Program-made: the position numbers and the translations under genes
NCBI RefSeq assembly: GCF_051020515.1
Contig: NZ_CP194857.1
Span: 1,488,001-1,552,000 of the forward strand
DNA from: CALKWS01 sp051020515
Lineage (GTDB): Bacteria; Actinomycetota; Actinomycetes; Actinomycetales; Beutenbergiaceae
Direction of reading: 5' to 3'
Length of the DNA: 64,000 nucleotides
Notes under the pieces: model-generated
Databases searched by the model: none
The model's input: the letters and a program-made list of their open reading frames with translations, nothing else
What the model was told of the DNA's origin: nothing
In this document: positions 1 to 8,794 of the stretch, in pieces
Layout: the number at the start of each line of letters is the position of its first letter
Numbering within the stretch: the stretch's first letter is position 1

Positions 1-436
1 CTGACGACCTTCGACCTCGACGAGTACGCCTTCGGGGCGCTGCGCGCGGGCGCGAGCGGGTTCCTGCTTAAGAATGCCGAACCGGCCGAGCTGGTCGCCG
101 CCGTCCGGGCCGTGGCAGCCGGGGAGGCCGTGGTGGCCCCGCGGGTCACCGAACTGCTGCTGGCGATGTTCTCCGCCCGGCTCCCCACTACCCCGGCTGA
201 GCGCGACGTCGACAGGCGAGACCCACGCCTGTCCGGCCTCACGCCGCGTGAGGCCGACGTCCTGCGGTTGGTGGCTTCGGGGCTGTCGAACACCGAGGTC
301 GCCGAACGTCTGCACCTGTCCACCACGACCCAAGACCCACACCGGCCACCTACTGTCCAAGCTGGGCCTGCGGGACCGGGTACAACTGGCGATCTTCGCC
401 TACGAGAGCGGCCTGGTCCGGGTAGGCGGCAGTTGA
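1..436 (+). CDS. Response regulator, LuxR/NarL family, C-terminal part
   Basis: This is the 3' part of a two-component response regulator; its start lies before the window. The visible protein begins in the end of the receiver domain (the LLKNAEPAELVAAV segment typical of NarL-type receivers) and then has a LuxR-type helix-turn-helix (LTPREADVLRLVASGLSNTEVAERLHLS, here given in pieces: LTPREADVLRLVASG then LSNTEVAERLHLS). The reading frame changes near 329: the recognition helix continues as KTHTGHLLSKLGLRDRVQ in the next frame, where a V-K-T-H is expected, so about two bases appear to be missing (or one gained). After joining the frames, the domain is complete and ends at a TGA at 434-436. 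It presumably activates transcription with a sensor kinase encoded upstream. Family assignment is firm; the target genes are unknown. Confidence 0.85.
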
Positions 437-471
437 CTTCCGGCGGTCCGCTCGGACGGCGAGAACCCAAC

Positions 472-971
472 TCAGAAGTGCACCAACGCACCGATCGCGA
501 ACACCGAAGCCGCCAACGACGCGCAGACGAACTCGATGATCATCCCCAGCCCCATCGACTTCATCGCCTCCACGGACGAACGCAGCGCTGCCCGGAGGTC
601 GCGCCGGCGGTACCATTCCGCGGCCAGGAGCCCGATGGCGAAGCCGAGGAACAGCCCGACGACCGGAATGACGAACATGCCCACGATGGCGCCGGCCACA
701 CCGACCAGGACCGGCGTGTTCGGGATGCGTTCTCGACGCATCTTCCGGCCGGTCAGGATCAATGAAGCGCTCATTCCCGCCAGGGCGAGCACCGCGCCGA
801 TGATGCCGGCCGTCCACGAGGCACCCGACCCAGGATCCAGGCCCAGCCGACGACGGTGATGAGAGTCAACGCTGATCCGGGCAGGATCGGGAAGATCGTG
901 CCCAGCACCGCCACCGCGAGCAGCAGCGCAGCCACGACGGTGACGATCACGTCCAGTGTGGTGGGATCCAT
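472..971 (-). CDS. DUF456 family membrane protein (frame break)
   Basis: The protein is a small integral membrane protein of 166 residues once one missing base near 829 is restored (WAWILG joins to SGASWTAGIIG). It has about four hydrophobic segments separated by short loops. The GTIFPILPGSALTL-type motif at the N-terminus, followed by glycine-rich helices (AGAIVGMFVIPVVGLFLGF), is characteristic of DUF456, a family of unknown function found widely in actinobacteria. The gene ends just before the regulator gene in the same direction, so the two may be cotranscribed. No catalytic residues are recognisable. Family assignment rests on recognition of the motif and membrane layout and is fairly sure; no function can be given. 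Confidence 0.75.
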
Positions 972-974
972 CGT

Positions 975-1331
975 TCAGGTCGTCCGCGCGGCGGCCGGCG
1001 CCTGGGTGGTGCCATAGGTGGCGCCCCAATGGTCCATTTGCTGCACCACCGCACGCAGCGTGGTGCCCAGTTCGGTGAGTGCGTACTCCACCTTCGGGGG
1101 CACCTGCGGGTGGACCGTGCGTTGAATGATGCCGTCCTCTTCCAGTTCCCGCAGTTGACGCGTCAGCGTGCGTTCGCTGGCGGTGGGCAGGCGTCGGTGC
1201 AACTCGTGGGTGCGGTGCACGCCGTGCTCCAGCAGGTGTTTGACGATGGTGAGTTTCCAGGCTCCCCCGAGGACGGCGACCGCGATCTCCACCGGACACA
1301 CCTGCGCGGCTCGCTCAACCGATGCTCGCAC
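975..1331 (-). CDS. HxlR-family transcriptional regulator
   Basis: A 118-residue winged-helix regulator of the HxlR family. The conserved N-terminal cysteine (QVCPVEIAV), the GGAWKLTIVKHLL helix and the ERTLTRQLRELEEDGII recognition/wing region are all present. I chose the GTG at 1331 because a GAGGAGG ribosome site lies just upstream and the protein then starts close to the conserved Cys, as in the family. It is divergent from an NAD(P)H oxidoreductase, a common arrangement in which the HxlR protein senses quinones or electrophiles through the Cys and represses the reductase. An inverted repeat lies between them (1359-1381). The start sits on a 500-nt grid point where bases are unreliable, so the N-terminus should be treated with care. 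Confidence 0.85.
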   Translation of the reverse strand: MRASVERAAQVCPVEIAVAVLGGAWKLTIVKHLLEHGVHRTHELHRRLPTASERTLTRQLRELEEDGIIQRTVHPQVPPKVEYALTELGTTLRAVVQQMDHWGATYGTTQAPAAARTT

Positions 1332-1358
1332 GCTTCCTCCTCTCGGCCACGAATGGCC

Positions 1359-1381
1359 GTACCGGCACAGAATTTCGGTAC
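1359..1381. promoter_or_regulatory. Candidate HxlR operator between divergent genes
   Basis: GTACCG at 1359-1364 and CGGTAC at 1376-1381 form a perfect 6-bp inverted repeat with an 11-bp spacer. It lies in the 85-bp gap between the HxlR gene and the divergent oxidoreductase gene. HxlR/QorR-type regulators bind such palindromes and control both themselves and the neighbouring quinone reductase, so this is the most likely operator. Binding is inferred from position and symmetry only. Confidence 0.5.
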
Positions 1382-1416
1382 TTCCGCCGTCGACGTCGGG
1401 CTGTGACAGTAGCAGC

Positions 1417-2265
1417 ATGACGACGACGCCTCCCCACACGTTTCTCTGGGTCAGCGCCCACCCGGAGCCGGCTTCGCTGAACGGGCACCTGAGGCGCGAT
1501 GCCGCGACGCACCTGCAGGGACGCGGCCACCAGGTGCTGCAGTCCGACCTGTACGCCATGGGCTGGAACCCTGTCCTCGGACCGGATGCCGTGCTCCCAC
1601 GCCCAAGCCGGTTCAACCCCTCCGACGACGTACGGCGGGCCTACCTCACCGGGGGCCTCGCCCCGGACATCGTGGCCGAGCAGGAGAAACTGCTCGCGGC
1701 GGACGCCGTCGTGCTTCAGTTCCCCCTGTGGTGGTACGGGATGCCCGCCATCCTCAAGGGATGGTTCGACAAGGTGTTCCACTCCGGCTTCGCGTTCGGG
1801 AAGGACCCGGCCACGGGCCGCCGGCTGCGTTTCGAACAGGGGCCCTTCGCCGGCAAACGCGCCTTCGTCGTCGTCACGCTGGGCGATCGGCCCCGATCGA
1901 TCGGGCCACGGGGCAAGAGCGGGGAACTGCAGGAGATGCTCTTCGGCCTGCTGCACGGGACCCTCGCCTACACCGGGATGCAGGTACTGGAGCCGCTGGC
2001 CGTCCCGAGTGCCGACGTCCTCGACAGCCACGGGTACAGCCAGGTCAGGGCGCACCTGCGCACCCGGTTGGACGCTTTCTTCACCGACGAGCCCATCGCC
2101 TACCGGCCGCAGTTCACCGGTCACTACACCCCCGAGTGGGAGTTGAGCGACCACATCCGGCCGGGTGAGACCGGGTTGTCGGTGCACGTGCTGGACCCTG
2201 GCGAGGCGGCTGAGGCGCGGCGCCGGGACGCTGCCGATTGGTGCTATGCAGGGTCGTCGATGTAG
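1417..2265 (+). CDS. NAD(P)H oxidoreductase, NQO1/MdaB-like flavoprotein fold
   Basis: A 282-residue protein of the flavodoxin-like NAD(P)H dehydrogenase (quinone) family. The N-terminus has the FMN/FAD-binding start (FLWVSAHPEPASLNGHL). The central PLWWYGMPAILKGWFDKVF motif is the signature of the NQO1/MdaB/KefF group, followed by RAFVVVTLGD near residue 150. These enzymes reduce quinones by two electrons in the cytoplasm, protecting against redox stress. It starts at the ATG at 1417 and is divergent from an HxlR regulator, which probably represses it. Its last 22 nt overlap the end of the convergent lipoprotein gene. No frame break is present. The substrate cannot be told from sequence. Confidence 0.85.
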   Translation: MTTTPPHTFLWVSAHPEPASLNGHLRRDAATHLQGRGHQVLQSDLYAMGWNPVLGPDAVLPRPSRFNPSDDVRRAYLTGGLAPDIVAEQEKLLAADAVVLQFPLWWYGMPAILKGWFDKVFHSGFAFGKDPATGRRLRFEQGPFAGKRAFVVVTLGDRPRSIGPRGKSGELQEMLFGLLHGTLAYTGMQVLEPLAVPSADVLDSHGYSQVRAHLRTRLDAFFTDEPIAYRPQFTGHYTPEWELSDHIRPGETGLSVHVLDPGEAAEARRRDAADWCYAGSSM

Positions 2266-3157
2266 ACGAAGTCGCCGACCTCCCCGAGCCCGACCTGCCA
2301 CACATCCAGGGTGTAGGGCGCCCAGGCGCAGTCCACGTCGGCCTCCCACTCGATCTCGATCCACACCCTGGTGGGGTCGGCGTCCAGGTCAGCCTGGACG
2401 ATGCTGCGCTCGGTACAGCTGTGGTAGCCGGTGACCAGCAGAAAGGCCGTGCTCGGATCCGCGTCCTGGACCGCCAGGAGTCCGGGGCCGGACTCGTCGA
2501 AGTCGGCCAGCGCCGCAGCCAGGCCGTCAAAGGAGTTCTGGTGCCGCACCGGCCCGGAGAAGTGCGACACCACCGCCTCCATCGCGTCACGGTCGACGGT
2601 GTTCTCATCCCAGGTAGCTAGGAGGTCACCGACCGCCGTCGGTCGCGCCGGTTCCGGGGCCGTCGTGCTGGAACCGGTGCCGGAGGTGATCGGAACCGAG
2701 CCGGGGACTTCGCCGCCGGTGAGGCTGAGGGGCACGGCCCACACATCGAGGGTGTAGGGCGACCAGTCACACACAGTGTCGGGATCAGGCGAGGCGACCT
2801 CGAAAACGACGCGGACGTCGTCGTCCTCGTGATCACGATGATCGCACTGGTCTCGGTGCACTGGTGGTAGCCGCCGATGACGAGGAAGTGCTCGGTCAGG
2901 TCAACCTGATCCAGTTCCACGAACTCGGCCGGATCGGCACCGGGCAACGTGCTCACCCAGTTGTCGACATCGACGGCGGAACCCAGCACCACCGCCTCGG
3001 CCAGGTTCACCTGCCCGACCCACTCCCGGCCATGGCCACCCTCGGAGTAGGTCGCGATCAGTTCACCGGCCTCCTGGTGGTCCGCCCCCGCCGCGCCACA
3101 GCCGGTGGCCACGCCCAGCACGACAGCAAGCGCTGCCGCGGATCTGATTCGATGCAT
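2244..3157 (-). CDS. Lipoprotein with internally duplicated domain (frame break)
   Basis: A predicted lipoprotein of 304 residues after one missing base near 2830 is restored. Residues 1-20 form a lipoprotein signal ending in a VATGC lipobox (Cys20), so the mature protein should be anchored to the outer face of the membrane. The body contains two copies of one domain. The first has HFLVIGGYHQCTETSA, an acidic DDDVRVVFEV strand and DWSPYTLDVWAVPL. The second has AFLLVTGYHSCTERSI, TRVWIEIEWE and CAWAPYTLDVWQVGL. Each copy keeps two cysteines (YHxCTE and a later Cys before W-x-PYTLDVW), suggesting a disulfide per domain. A Thr/Pro-rich linker with a short spacer joins them. I do not recognise the family. 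The gene overlaps the end of the convergent oxidoreductase gene by 22 nt. Confidence 0.7.
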
Positions 3158-3277
3158 TGCTCCACCCTCCCTGCATCCCCTATGTGCCGGGGGTGGCGAT
3201 TGTGACAGCAGGATTCGAAACGCGCTCTGCGCTCATGCCGCAAGGGGTGTGCGTGCCGGTAATGCGAGGCCGTCCTC

Positions 3278-3763
3278 CTAGGGAGGGCTGAAGTCAGGCT
3301 GCCGTCCGGCTTGTTCGCGTGAATCGCCCGCCCACAACTTCCACTGCCACAACGTGAGTGCCATCGACATCCCGGTGCCAGCGATCGCGCCGACCTTGTT
3401 GCGTCGGTAGGCGGCCGTCATTGCGCCGACGAGCGAACCGCTGACCACGGCTGTCAGGGCCAGGATCATCGGCTCCGATTGAGGGTCCCGGGTCCAGGAC
3501 TCTTCACCCAGGATGGCCCGCGTCGCGAACGAGGACGTTTCGTGAGCCGGCGGGGTTATCACCGGGTTGACCGCCATCCACGCGCCGATGGGCAGGTACA
3601 ACCACCAGCGCCTCGTCCACAGGGGAACCAACAGCAGTGGGGTGCTCAGGAGCCTTGACCAGGCGCTGATCGGATGAGCGTGCCGCTGGAACAACCAGGC
3701 GTAGAAGGTCTCCTCGTGCGGCACGGGTCCAGCCTGATCGTCACGTGGCTTTGCCGCAAGCAC
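3278..3763 (-). CDS. Small membrane protein, possibly DUF6653-like
   Basis: A 161-residue protein with about four hydrophobic segments. The N-terminal region has FYAWLFQRHAHPISAWSRLL followed by PLWTRRWWLYLPIGAWMAVNP, a pattern of H/P-S-W-S-R and aromatic residues that I associate with DUF6653, an uncharacterised membrane family. The rest holds two further helices and a charged C-terminal tail. It has no obvious active site. It stands alone between the lipoprotein gene and the promoter region of the sugar-transport operon, reading away from the latter. The family assignment is tentative and no function is proposed. Confidence 0.5.
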   Translation of the reverse strand: MLAAKPRDDQAGPVPHEETFYAWLFQRHAHPISAWSRLLSTPLLLVPLWTRRWWLYLPIGAWMAVNPVITPPAHETSSFATRAILGEESWTRDPQSEPMILALTAVVSGSLVGAMTAAYRRNKVGAIAGTGMSMALTLWQWKLWAGDSREQAGRQPDFSPP

Positions 3764-3833
3764 CTCACCCCACGAGTTTCTGACGTATCCAGCCGAAACG
3801 TCCGGAACGTTACCACTTCGTGATGCCCGTCCC

Positions 3834-3862
3834 TTGACTTATGAACTTAAGCGGTTAAGCAT
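3834..3862 (+). promoter_or_regulatory. Promoter with overlapping LacI-type operator candidate
   Basis: A TTGACT hexamer (3834-3839) resembles a -35 box, and weak -10-like sequence (TAAGCA/CATAGG) follows at 3856-3866. Between them lies CTTAAGCGGTTAAG (3846-3859), an imperfect palindrome with CTTAA/TTAAG arms and a central CG-containing core, the usual look of a LacI-family operator. The AT-rich arms stand out in this GC-rich sequence. It sits about 75 bp before the binding-protein gene of the glycan locus, whose own LacI regulator is at 13946-14999. Bases near 3830 lie on the error grid, so the -35 may be affected. Confidence 0.5.
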
Positions 3863-3935
3863 AGGTTGTGACGGGTCACCCCCGTCGGCGGTAGCGATGT
3901 GGCCGTGACTTACGAGGAAGTGAGGATCCAGAACG

Positions 3936-5728
3936 ATGAGAAGACGTGGACACGGGGCAATTGCCCTGGTTGCTGCCTCGGCCTTGGTGCTGGCAGCCTG
4001 CGCGGGGGAGGCCGACGACGTCGATCCGACCCCCGAAGGGGATGGCGGCGCGGGCGCCGAGGTCGATGAGGACACCGACGAGGAAACCGAAGGCCTGGCC
4101 GAGGTTGAGGAACTGGTCAGCGAATACCCGCGGGATGAGACCGTGTTCACCAGTGGGCAGCAATGGGGGCCGCCGTCCAGCTGGAACCCGATTACCCAGT
4201 CCGGTGAGGCCACCGGAGTGCGCGGCTTGCTGTACGAGCCGCTGTTCATGTTCCACCCCAATTCCCTGGAACTCGAGCCATGGTTGGCCGAAAGTGGGGA
4301 GTGGGTCTCCGACGACGTCTTCGAGATCAACCTGCGCGAGGGCCTGACCTGGTCCGACGGCGAGGCGCTCACCGCTGACGACGTGGTCTTCACCATCGAG
4401 CTCGGCGAGTACCCCCAGGTTCCCTGGTCGAACCTGTGGAACTGGCTCGATGAGGCCGAGGCCGTGGACGACACCACGGTGCGGTATACCTTCTCCGACC
4501 CCCGGTATGAGGAGTGGGACAACTTCCTCTACACCAACAACATCGTGCCCGAGCACATCTTCGGGGACTGGAGCGAGGACGACTACATCTCCAGCCAGAA
4601 CGAGGACCCGGTGGGTTCTGGTGCCTACCTGTACTCCACCCACGGCCCGGACCGCATGGTGTGGGAACGCAACGACGACTGGTGGGGCATCGACGCGCTG
4701 GGGATGGAGATGCCGGCCCAGTACATCGTCGACATCGTCAACCCCTCCAACGAGGTCGCCCTCGGTCTGCTGCTGCAGGGCAACCTGGACCTGAGCAACA
4801 ACTTCCTGCCCGGGATCAACACCCTGCCGACGACAGCGGCCAGGTGGAAACCTACTTCCCCGAAGCGCCCTACATGCTCTCGGAGAACACGGCAGCCCTG
4901 TTCCCGAACACCCTGCGTGAGCCGATGGACGACGCCGCGTTCCGGCAGGCGCTGGCGCACGCTATCAACGTGGACCAGATCGTCACCGGTGCCTACGGCA
5001 ACATCGTCGAAGCCGCACACCCCTCCGGGATGTTGCCGGCATACGAGGAGTTCTACGCCGAGGACGTCACCTCCGAGCACGGTTTCAGTTACGACCCCGA
5101 CACCGCCCGGAGCATCTTGTCCGACGCCGGCTATGAGGACAGTGACGGTGACGGGTACGTCGAAACACCTGATGGTGAGCCGATCGAGCTGTCCCTGATC
5201 GTGCCGGCCGGGTGGACCGACTGGATGGAGGCGGCCCGGGTCATTGCTGAAGGTGCCCAGGAAGCCGGCATCAACGTCGTCGCGGACTTCCCGGACGCCG
5301 GAGCGCTGGACGATGCCCGTGCCACGGGTGAGTTCGACCTCCTGCTGAACAACTTCTCGGGTGTGTCCAACACCCCCTGGACCTGGTTCAACTACGTGTT
5401 CCACCAGCCCATCCAGGAGCAGATGTTCCCCGGTAACTTCGGCCGGTACGAGAACGACGAGGCCTGGGATCTGGTACAGGAACTGGCCCGTACCGCGCAG
5501 GATGACCCCGCCTACATGGACATCATGGCCGATCTGCAGGAGATCACCATGACCGAGTTGCCGATGATCCCGCTCTGGTACAACGGGATGTGGGCGCAGT
5601 ACAACACGGAGGTGTGGACCAACTGGCCCAACTCCGAGTCCGGTCCGGACTACTTCCCCAACACCTGGGGCGGCGGCTTCCACCAGGGCGGACTGCACAC
5701 CCTGGCTGAGATCGAGCCGGCAGGCTGA
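3936..5728 (+). CDS. ABC transporter substrate-binding lipoprotein, family 5, likely glycan-binding (frame break)
   Basis: The extracellular solute-binding component of an Opp/Dpp-type ABC importer, 597 residues after restoring one missing base near 4831. It has a lipoprotein signal with Cys22 in an LAAC lipobox and then an acidic linker. The SBP_bac_5 fold follows, with the hallmark ACCESS-TO-ligand strands such as LREGLTWSDGEALTADDVVF and DDAAFRQALAHAINVDQIV. The GQQWGPPSSWNPI segment at the start of the mature domain resembles family-5 proteins that bind cello- or manno-oligosaccharides rather than peptides. It heads an operon with two permeases, two ATPases and two glycosidases, which supports an oligosaccharide ligand. 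Two strong hairpins follow it before the first permease gene. The SBP assignment is firm; the sugar is inferred. Confidence 0.9.
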
Positions 5729-5734
5729 TCCGTC

Positions 5735-5768
5735 GGCGGTGCCCCACCACGAGCGGTGGGGCACCGCC
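5735..5768 (+). terminator. Intercistronic stem-loop 1 after the binding-protein gene
   Basis: Positions 5735-5748 and 5755-5768 form a perfect 14-bp inverted repeat with a 6-nt loop, beginning 7 nt after the stop codon. No T-tract follows, so it is not a classical terminator. In ABC operons such a hairpin after the binding-protein gene often stabilises the upstream mRNA or partly attenuates downstream genes, giving more binding protein than permease. That role is inferred. Confidence 0.6.
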
Positions 5769-5796
5769 ATGGCTGTGGCGCGCTGAAGCGTAGGCG

Positions 5797-5822
5797 GCGC
5801 CGGCACCAGTTGGTGCCGGCGC
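5797..5822 (+). terminator. Intercistronic stem-loop 2 before the permease gene
   Basis: A second perfect inverted repeat (5797-5808 with 5811-5822, 12 bp each side of GT) lies 28 nt after the first hairpin and about 58 nt before the permease start. The two hairpins in series fill most of the 150-bp gap between the binding-protein and permease genes. It also has no T-tract. Confidence 0.55.
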
Positions 5823-5879
5823 ATCTACCGGCGCTGCCGCCGGAACGTCGCCAGTCCAATCCACCTGAGACGAGGGAAC

Positions 5880-6873
5880 GTGGGACGCTATCTCGTACGG
5901 AAGCTCGCGATCTACCTCGCCACGTTCGTCGTGGCGGTCAGCGTCAACTGGGCCATTCCACGACTGATGCCCGGTAACCCGGTGGATCGCATGATCGCGC
6001 GGGCCTCGGTGGCCCACCCGGAGGCCATCGGGCCGATGCGGGCGTACTACGAGGGGATCTTCGGGCTCGACCTGCCCGCCTGGCGCCAGTACATCAACTA
6101 CTGGGCCGAACTACTGCAGGGAAACCTGGGCGTCAGCGTCTGGCTCTTTCCCGCCCAGGTCAGCGACGTGCTGTGGCAGGCAGTCCCATACACGTTGAGC
6201 TTGATGATCCCGGCGATCCTGCTCAGTTGGCTGATCGGCAACAAGGTGGGTGCGCTGACCGCACGCCGCAAGATCCTGGACAACACCATCCTGCCGCTGG
6301 GCTACCTGCTCAGCGCCACCCCGTACAGTGGGTCGCGATCCTGCTGGTGTGGGTGCTGGGCATCAATCTGGACTGGTTCCCGGTGGCCGGCGGTTATGAC
6401 TTCTCCCTCCGGCCGACCTGGTCGGTCGGATTCGTGCTGAACCTGCTCACGCACTGGTTCCTGCCATTCCTGTCCCTGTTCCTCGTCGCCCTGGGCGGCT
6501 GGGCGATCGGGATGCGCAACGTCATCATCTACGAACTCGAAGCGGACTACGCCAACTACCTCGAAGCCCTCGGCGCCCCGCACCGCCTGGTGCGCCGCTA
6601 CGCCTACCGCAACGCCCTGCTGCCGCAGATCACCGGGTTGGCGTTGCAACTGGGCACGGTCCTGGGTGGCGCGCTGGTCACCGAAGTGGTCTTCGCCTAT
6701 CCCGGGTTGGGCTACCTGATCCTGCAGGCGATCCAGAACCAGGACTTCTTCCTGCTTCAAGGTGCCCTGTTGTTCGTGGTGGTCGGCGTGCTCGTCGCGA
6801 ACTTCATCATCGACCTGGCCTACGTGTGGTCGACCCACGAACCCGAACCGGAATGCAGGAGGCGAACGCATGA
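5880..6873 (+). CDS. ABC transporter permease, DppB/OppB family (two frame breaks)
   Basis: An inner-membrane permease of 331 residues after restoring one missing base near 6326 and one near 6829. It begins with the RYLVRKLAIYLATFVVAVSVNWAIPRLMPGNPV pattern typical of DppB (first helix followed by P-R-L-x-P-G-N-P). It carries the EAA-type coupling loop (EADYANYLEALGAPHRLVRRYAYRNALLPQIT region) that contacts the ATPase. The true C-terminus reads VDPRTRTGMQEANA and stops at 6871-6873, overlapping the next start by ATGA; without the second correction the frame runs falsely into the downstream genes. The start is the GTG at 5880. It acts with the second permease to form the translocation channel for the glycan importer. 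Confidence 0.9.
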
Positions 6874-7844
6874 GCACCACACCTCCACCCGTTGCCGGCG
6901 CCGCACGGGAACCCACCAAGGAACTTCCCGGCGATGCCCTCGAGGCAACCGACACCGCTGCGGCCACCCCCGGGACGGGGCGAGCGCGCAAGGGCAAGCG
7001 CAACGAGACGCTGTACTTCGCTCTGCGCAACCCCAAGGTGGTCGGCGCCCTCGTCGTCGTGCTCGGGCTCTTCGGCCTGGGCATGATCGCCCCGCTCACC
7101 TTCGATCACGGCCCGATGGACTACGTCGGCGCAGCCATCGAACCCCCCTCGGCCGAACACTGGTTCGGCACCACGATGTTCGGCCAGGACGTGTTCACCC
7201 AGTTCGTGGCCGGTCTGCGGTCCACCTACATGGTGGGTGTCCTGGCGGCCAGCCTGGCCGCAGTGGTGGGGATGACGATCGGGTTCGTAGCCGGTTACCG
7301 CGGGGGCTGGATCGACGAAATCCTCACATGCTCACCAACGTGGTGCTGGTGATCCCCGGCTTCGTGGTGCTCATCGTCATCAACGCCTACCTGGGCGTGC
7401 GCAGCGTGCCGCTGCAGGCGCTGTACATCGGATTGTTCTCCTGGCCTTGGGTGGCCCGGGCGGTACGCGCCCAGACGTTCTCGCTACGCGCCCGGGAGTT
7501 CGTGGACCTGGCCAAGCTCTCCGGCCTGTCCACCGGTGCGATCATCCGCCGCGAGATCGCCCCGAACATGTACTCCTACCTGTTCATGACCTTCGTGCTG
7601 CTGTTCGGCGGATCGATCCTGACCGCCGCGTCGCTGGACTTCATCGGGCTGGGCCCCACGAATGCGATGTCACTGGGCCTGATGATGAACCAGGCCGTGC
7701 AGTGGAGTGCGCTGCACCTGGGCATGTGGTGGTGGTTCGTGCCGCCGGGGATCGGTATCACCGCGATCGTCGGATCGCTGTACATCATGAATGTGGGCCT
7801 GGATGAGGTCTTCAACCCCAAGTTGAGGGGGAGACCTGAGATGA
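6870..7844 (+). CDS. ABC transporter permease, DppC/OppC family (two frame breaks)
   Basis: The second permease subunit, 324 residues after restoring one missing base near 7326 and removing one extra G in the run at 7827-7831. The first ~50 residues are a Pro/Thr/Ala-rich cytoplasmic tail, then a first helix (VVGALVVVLGLFGLGMIAPL), a periplasmic EHWFGTTMFGQDVFTQ segment typical of DppC, and four to five more helices. The coupling loop includes RAREFVDLAKLSGLSTGAIIRREIAPN. With the extra G removed it ends DEVFNPKLRGDLR and stops at 7842-7844, sharing ATGA with the next gene. As written, the frame instead fuses with the ATPase, which I regard as an artifact. Start is ATG 6870, overlapping the previous stop. 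Confidence 0.9.
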
Positions 7845-8794
7845 GTCTGGACGTCGAAGACCTGAGGGTCTACTACCGCACCCTGTCCGGGGACGTCAAA
7901 GCCCTCGACGGAGTCACGTTCTCCATCGCCGACGGCGAGATCATGGGGATCGCCGGGGAATCCGGCTGCGGCAAGTCCACCCTCGGCAAATCCCTGATCC
8001 GGTTCGACACCCGGATGCGCCACATCGGCGGCAGCGTGCAACTGGACGGGGAGAAGCTGCCGGTCGGCGACGACAAGGCGATGCGCCCCTACCGGTTCCA
8101 CGAGATCTCGCTCATCCCGCAGTACGCGATGAGCGCGATGAATCCCACCCGCAAGATCGGCCGGATGATCCGGGAACTGGTCCGCTCCCGCGGGATCTCC
8201 TACGAGCAGCTCCTACCCGAACTGCACCGCCGGCTCGAACTGGTGGGGCTGGACACCGAGGTGCTGGCGCGCTACCCGATCGAACTGTCCGGCGGGATGA
8301 AGCAGCGCATGGTGCTGGTGCTGTCCACCCTGCTGGACCCGTCCCTGCTGATCGGTGACGAGGTGACCTCCGCGCTGGATGTGTCCAGCCAGAAGGCGGT
8401 GGCCCGGGCACTGGTGGAGTTCCGCGACCGCGGCTTCGTGCGCTCGATGATCGTCATCACCCACGACATCTCGGTGCTCTACCAGATCGCCGACACCATC
8501 ATGGTGATGTACGCCGGGCAACTGGCGGAGAAGGCCTCGGCCGAGACGATCATCCACAACCCCAAGCACCCCTACACCAAGTTGCTCATCGGGGCGCTGC
8601 CGGAGGTGGGCGAGCGGTACGACGGCACCCAGCTCGAGGGCATTCCCGGACGCCCGCCGGCGCTGCTGGACCCACCGGCCGGTTGCCGGTTCCGGGACAG
8701 GTGCCCACTCGCGCACGACCGATGCGTGGAGACCCCTCCCTTCGTGGAGATCGAACCGGGCCACCAGGTGGCCTGCTGGGCGGTGACGCACTGA
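7841..8794 (+). CDS. ABC transporter ATPase, DppD/OppD family
   Basis: A 317-residue ATP-binding subunit. It shows a Walker A GESGCGKST (Lys45), a signature motif LSGGMKQR, a Walker B ending LLIGDEVTSALD, and an H-loop in VITHDISVLY. Most Opp-type ATPases have DEPT where this one has DEVT; the same substitution occurs in transporters associated with plant glycans. The C-terminal oligopeptide/dipeptide-transporter domain is present (GRPPALLDPPAGCRFRDRCP), with cysteines that in this family can bind an iron-sulfur cluster. It begins at ATG 7841 and its TGA overlaps the next ATG. It pairs with the following ATPase to power the importer. Confidence 0.93.
   Translation: MSLDVEDLRVYYRTLSGDVKALDGVTFSIADGEIMGIAGESGCGKSTLGKSLIRFDTRMRHIGGSVQLDGEKLPVGDDKAMRPYRFHEISLIPQYAMSAMNPTRKIGRMIRELVRSRGISYEQLLPELHRRLELVGLDTEVLARYPIELSGGMKQRMVLVLSTLLDPSLLIGDEVTSALDVSSQKAVARALVEFRDRGFVRSMIVITHDISVLYQIADTIMVMYAGQLAEKASAETIIHNPKHPYTKLLIGALPEVGERYDGTQLEGIPGRPPALLDPPAGCRFRDRCPLAHDRCVETPPFVEIEPGHQVACWAVTH

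Noticed and set aside
6173..8794. Single 873-residue reading frame joining two permeases and an ATPase
   Set aside because: It arises only because of indels near 6326, 6829, 7326 and 7829. With them corrected, three separate genes with ATGA overlaps appear, each with the normal length of its family.
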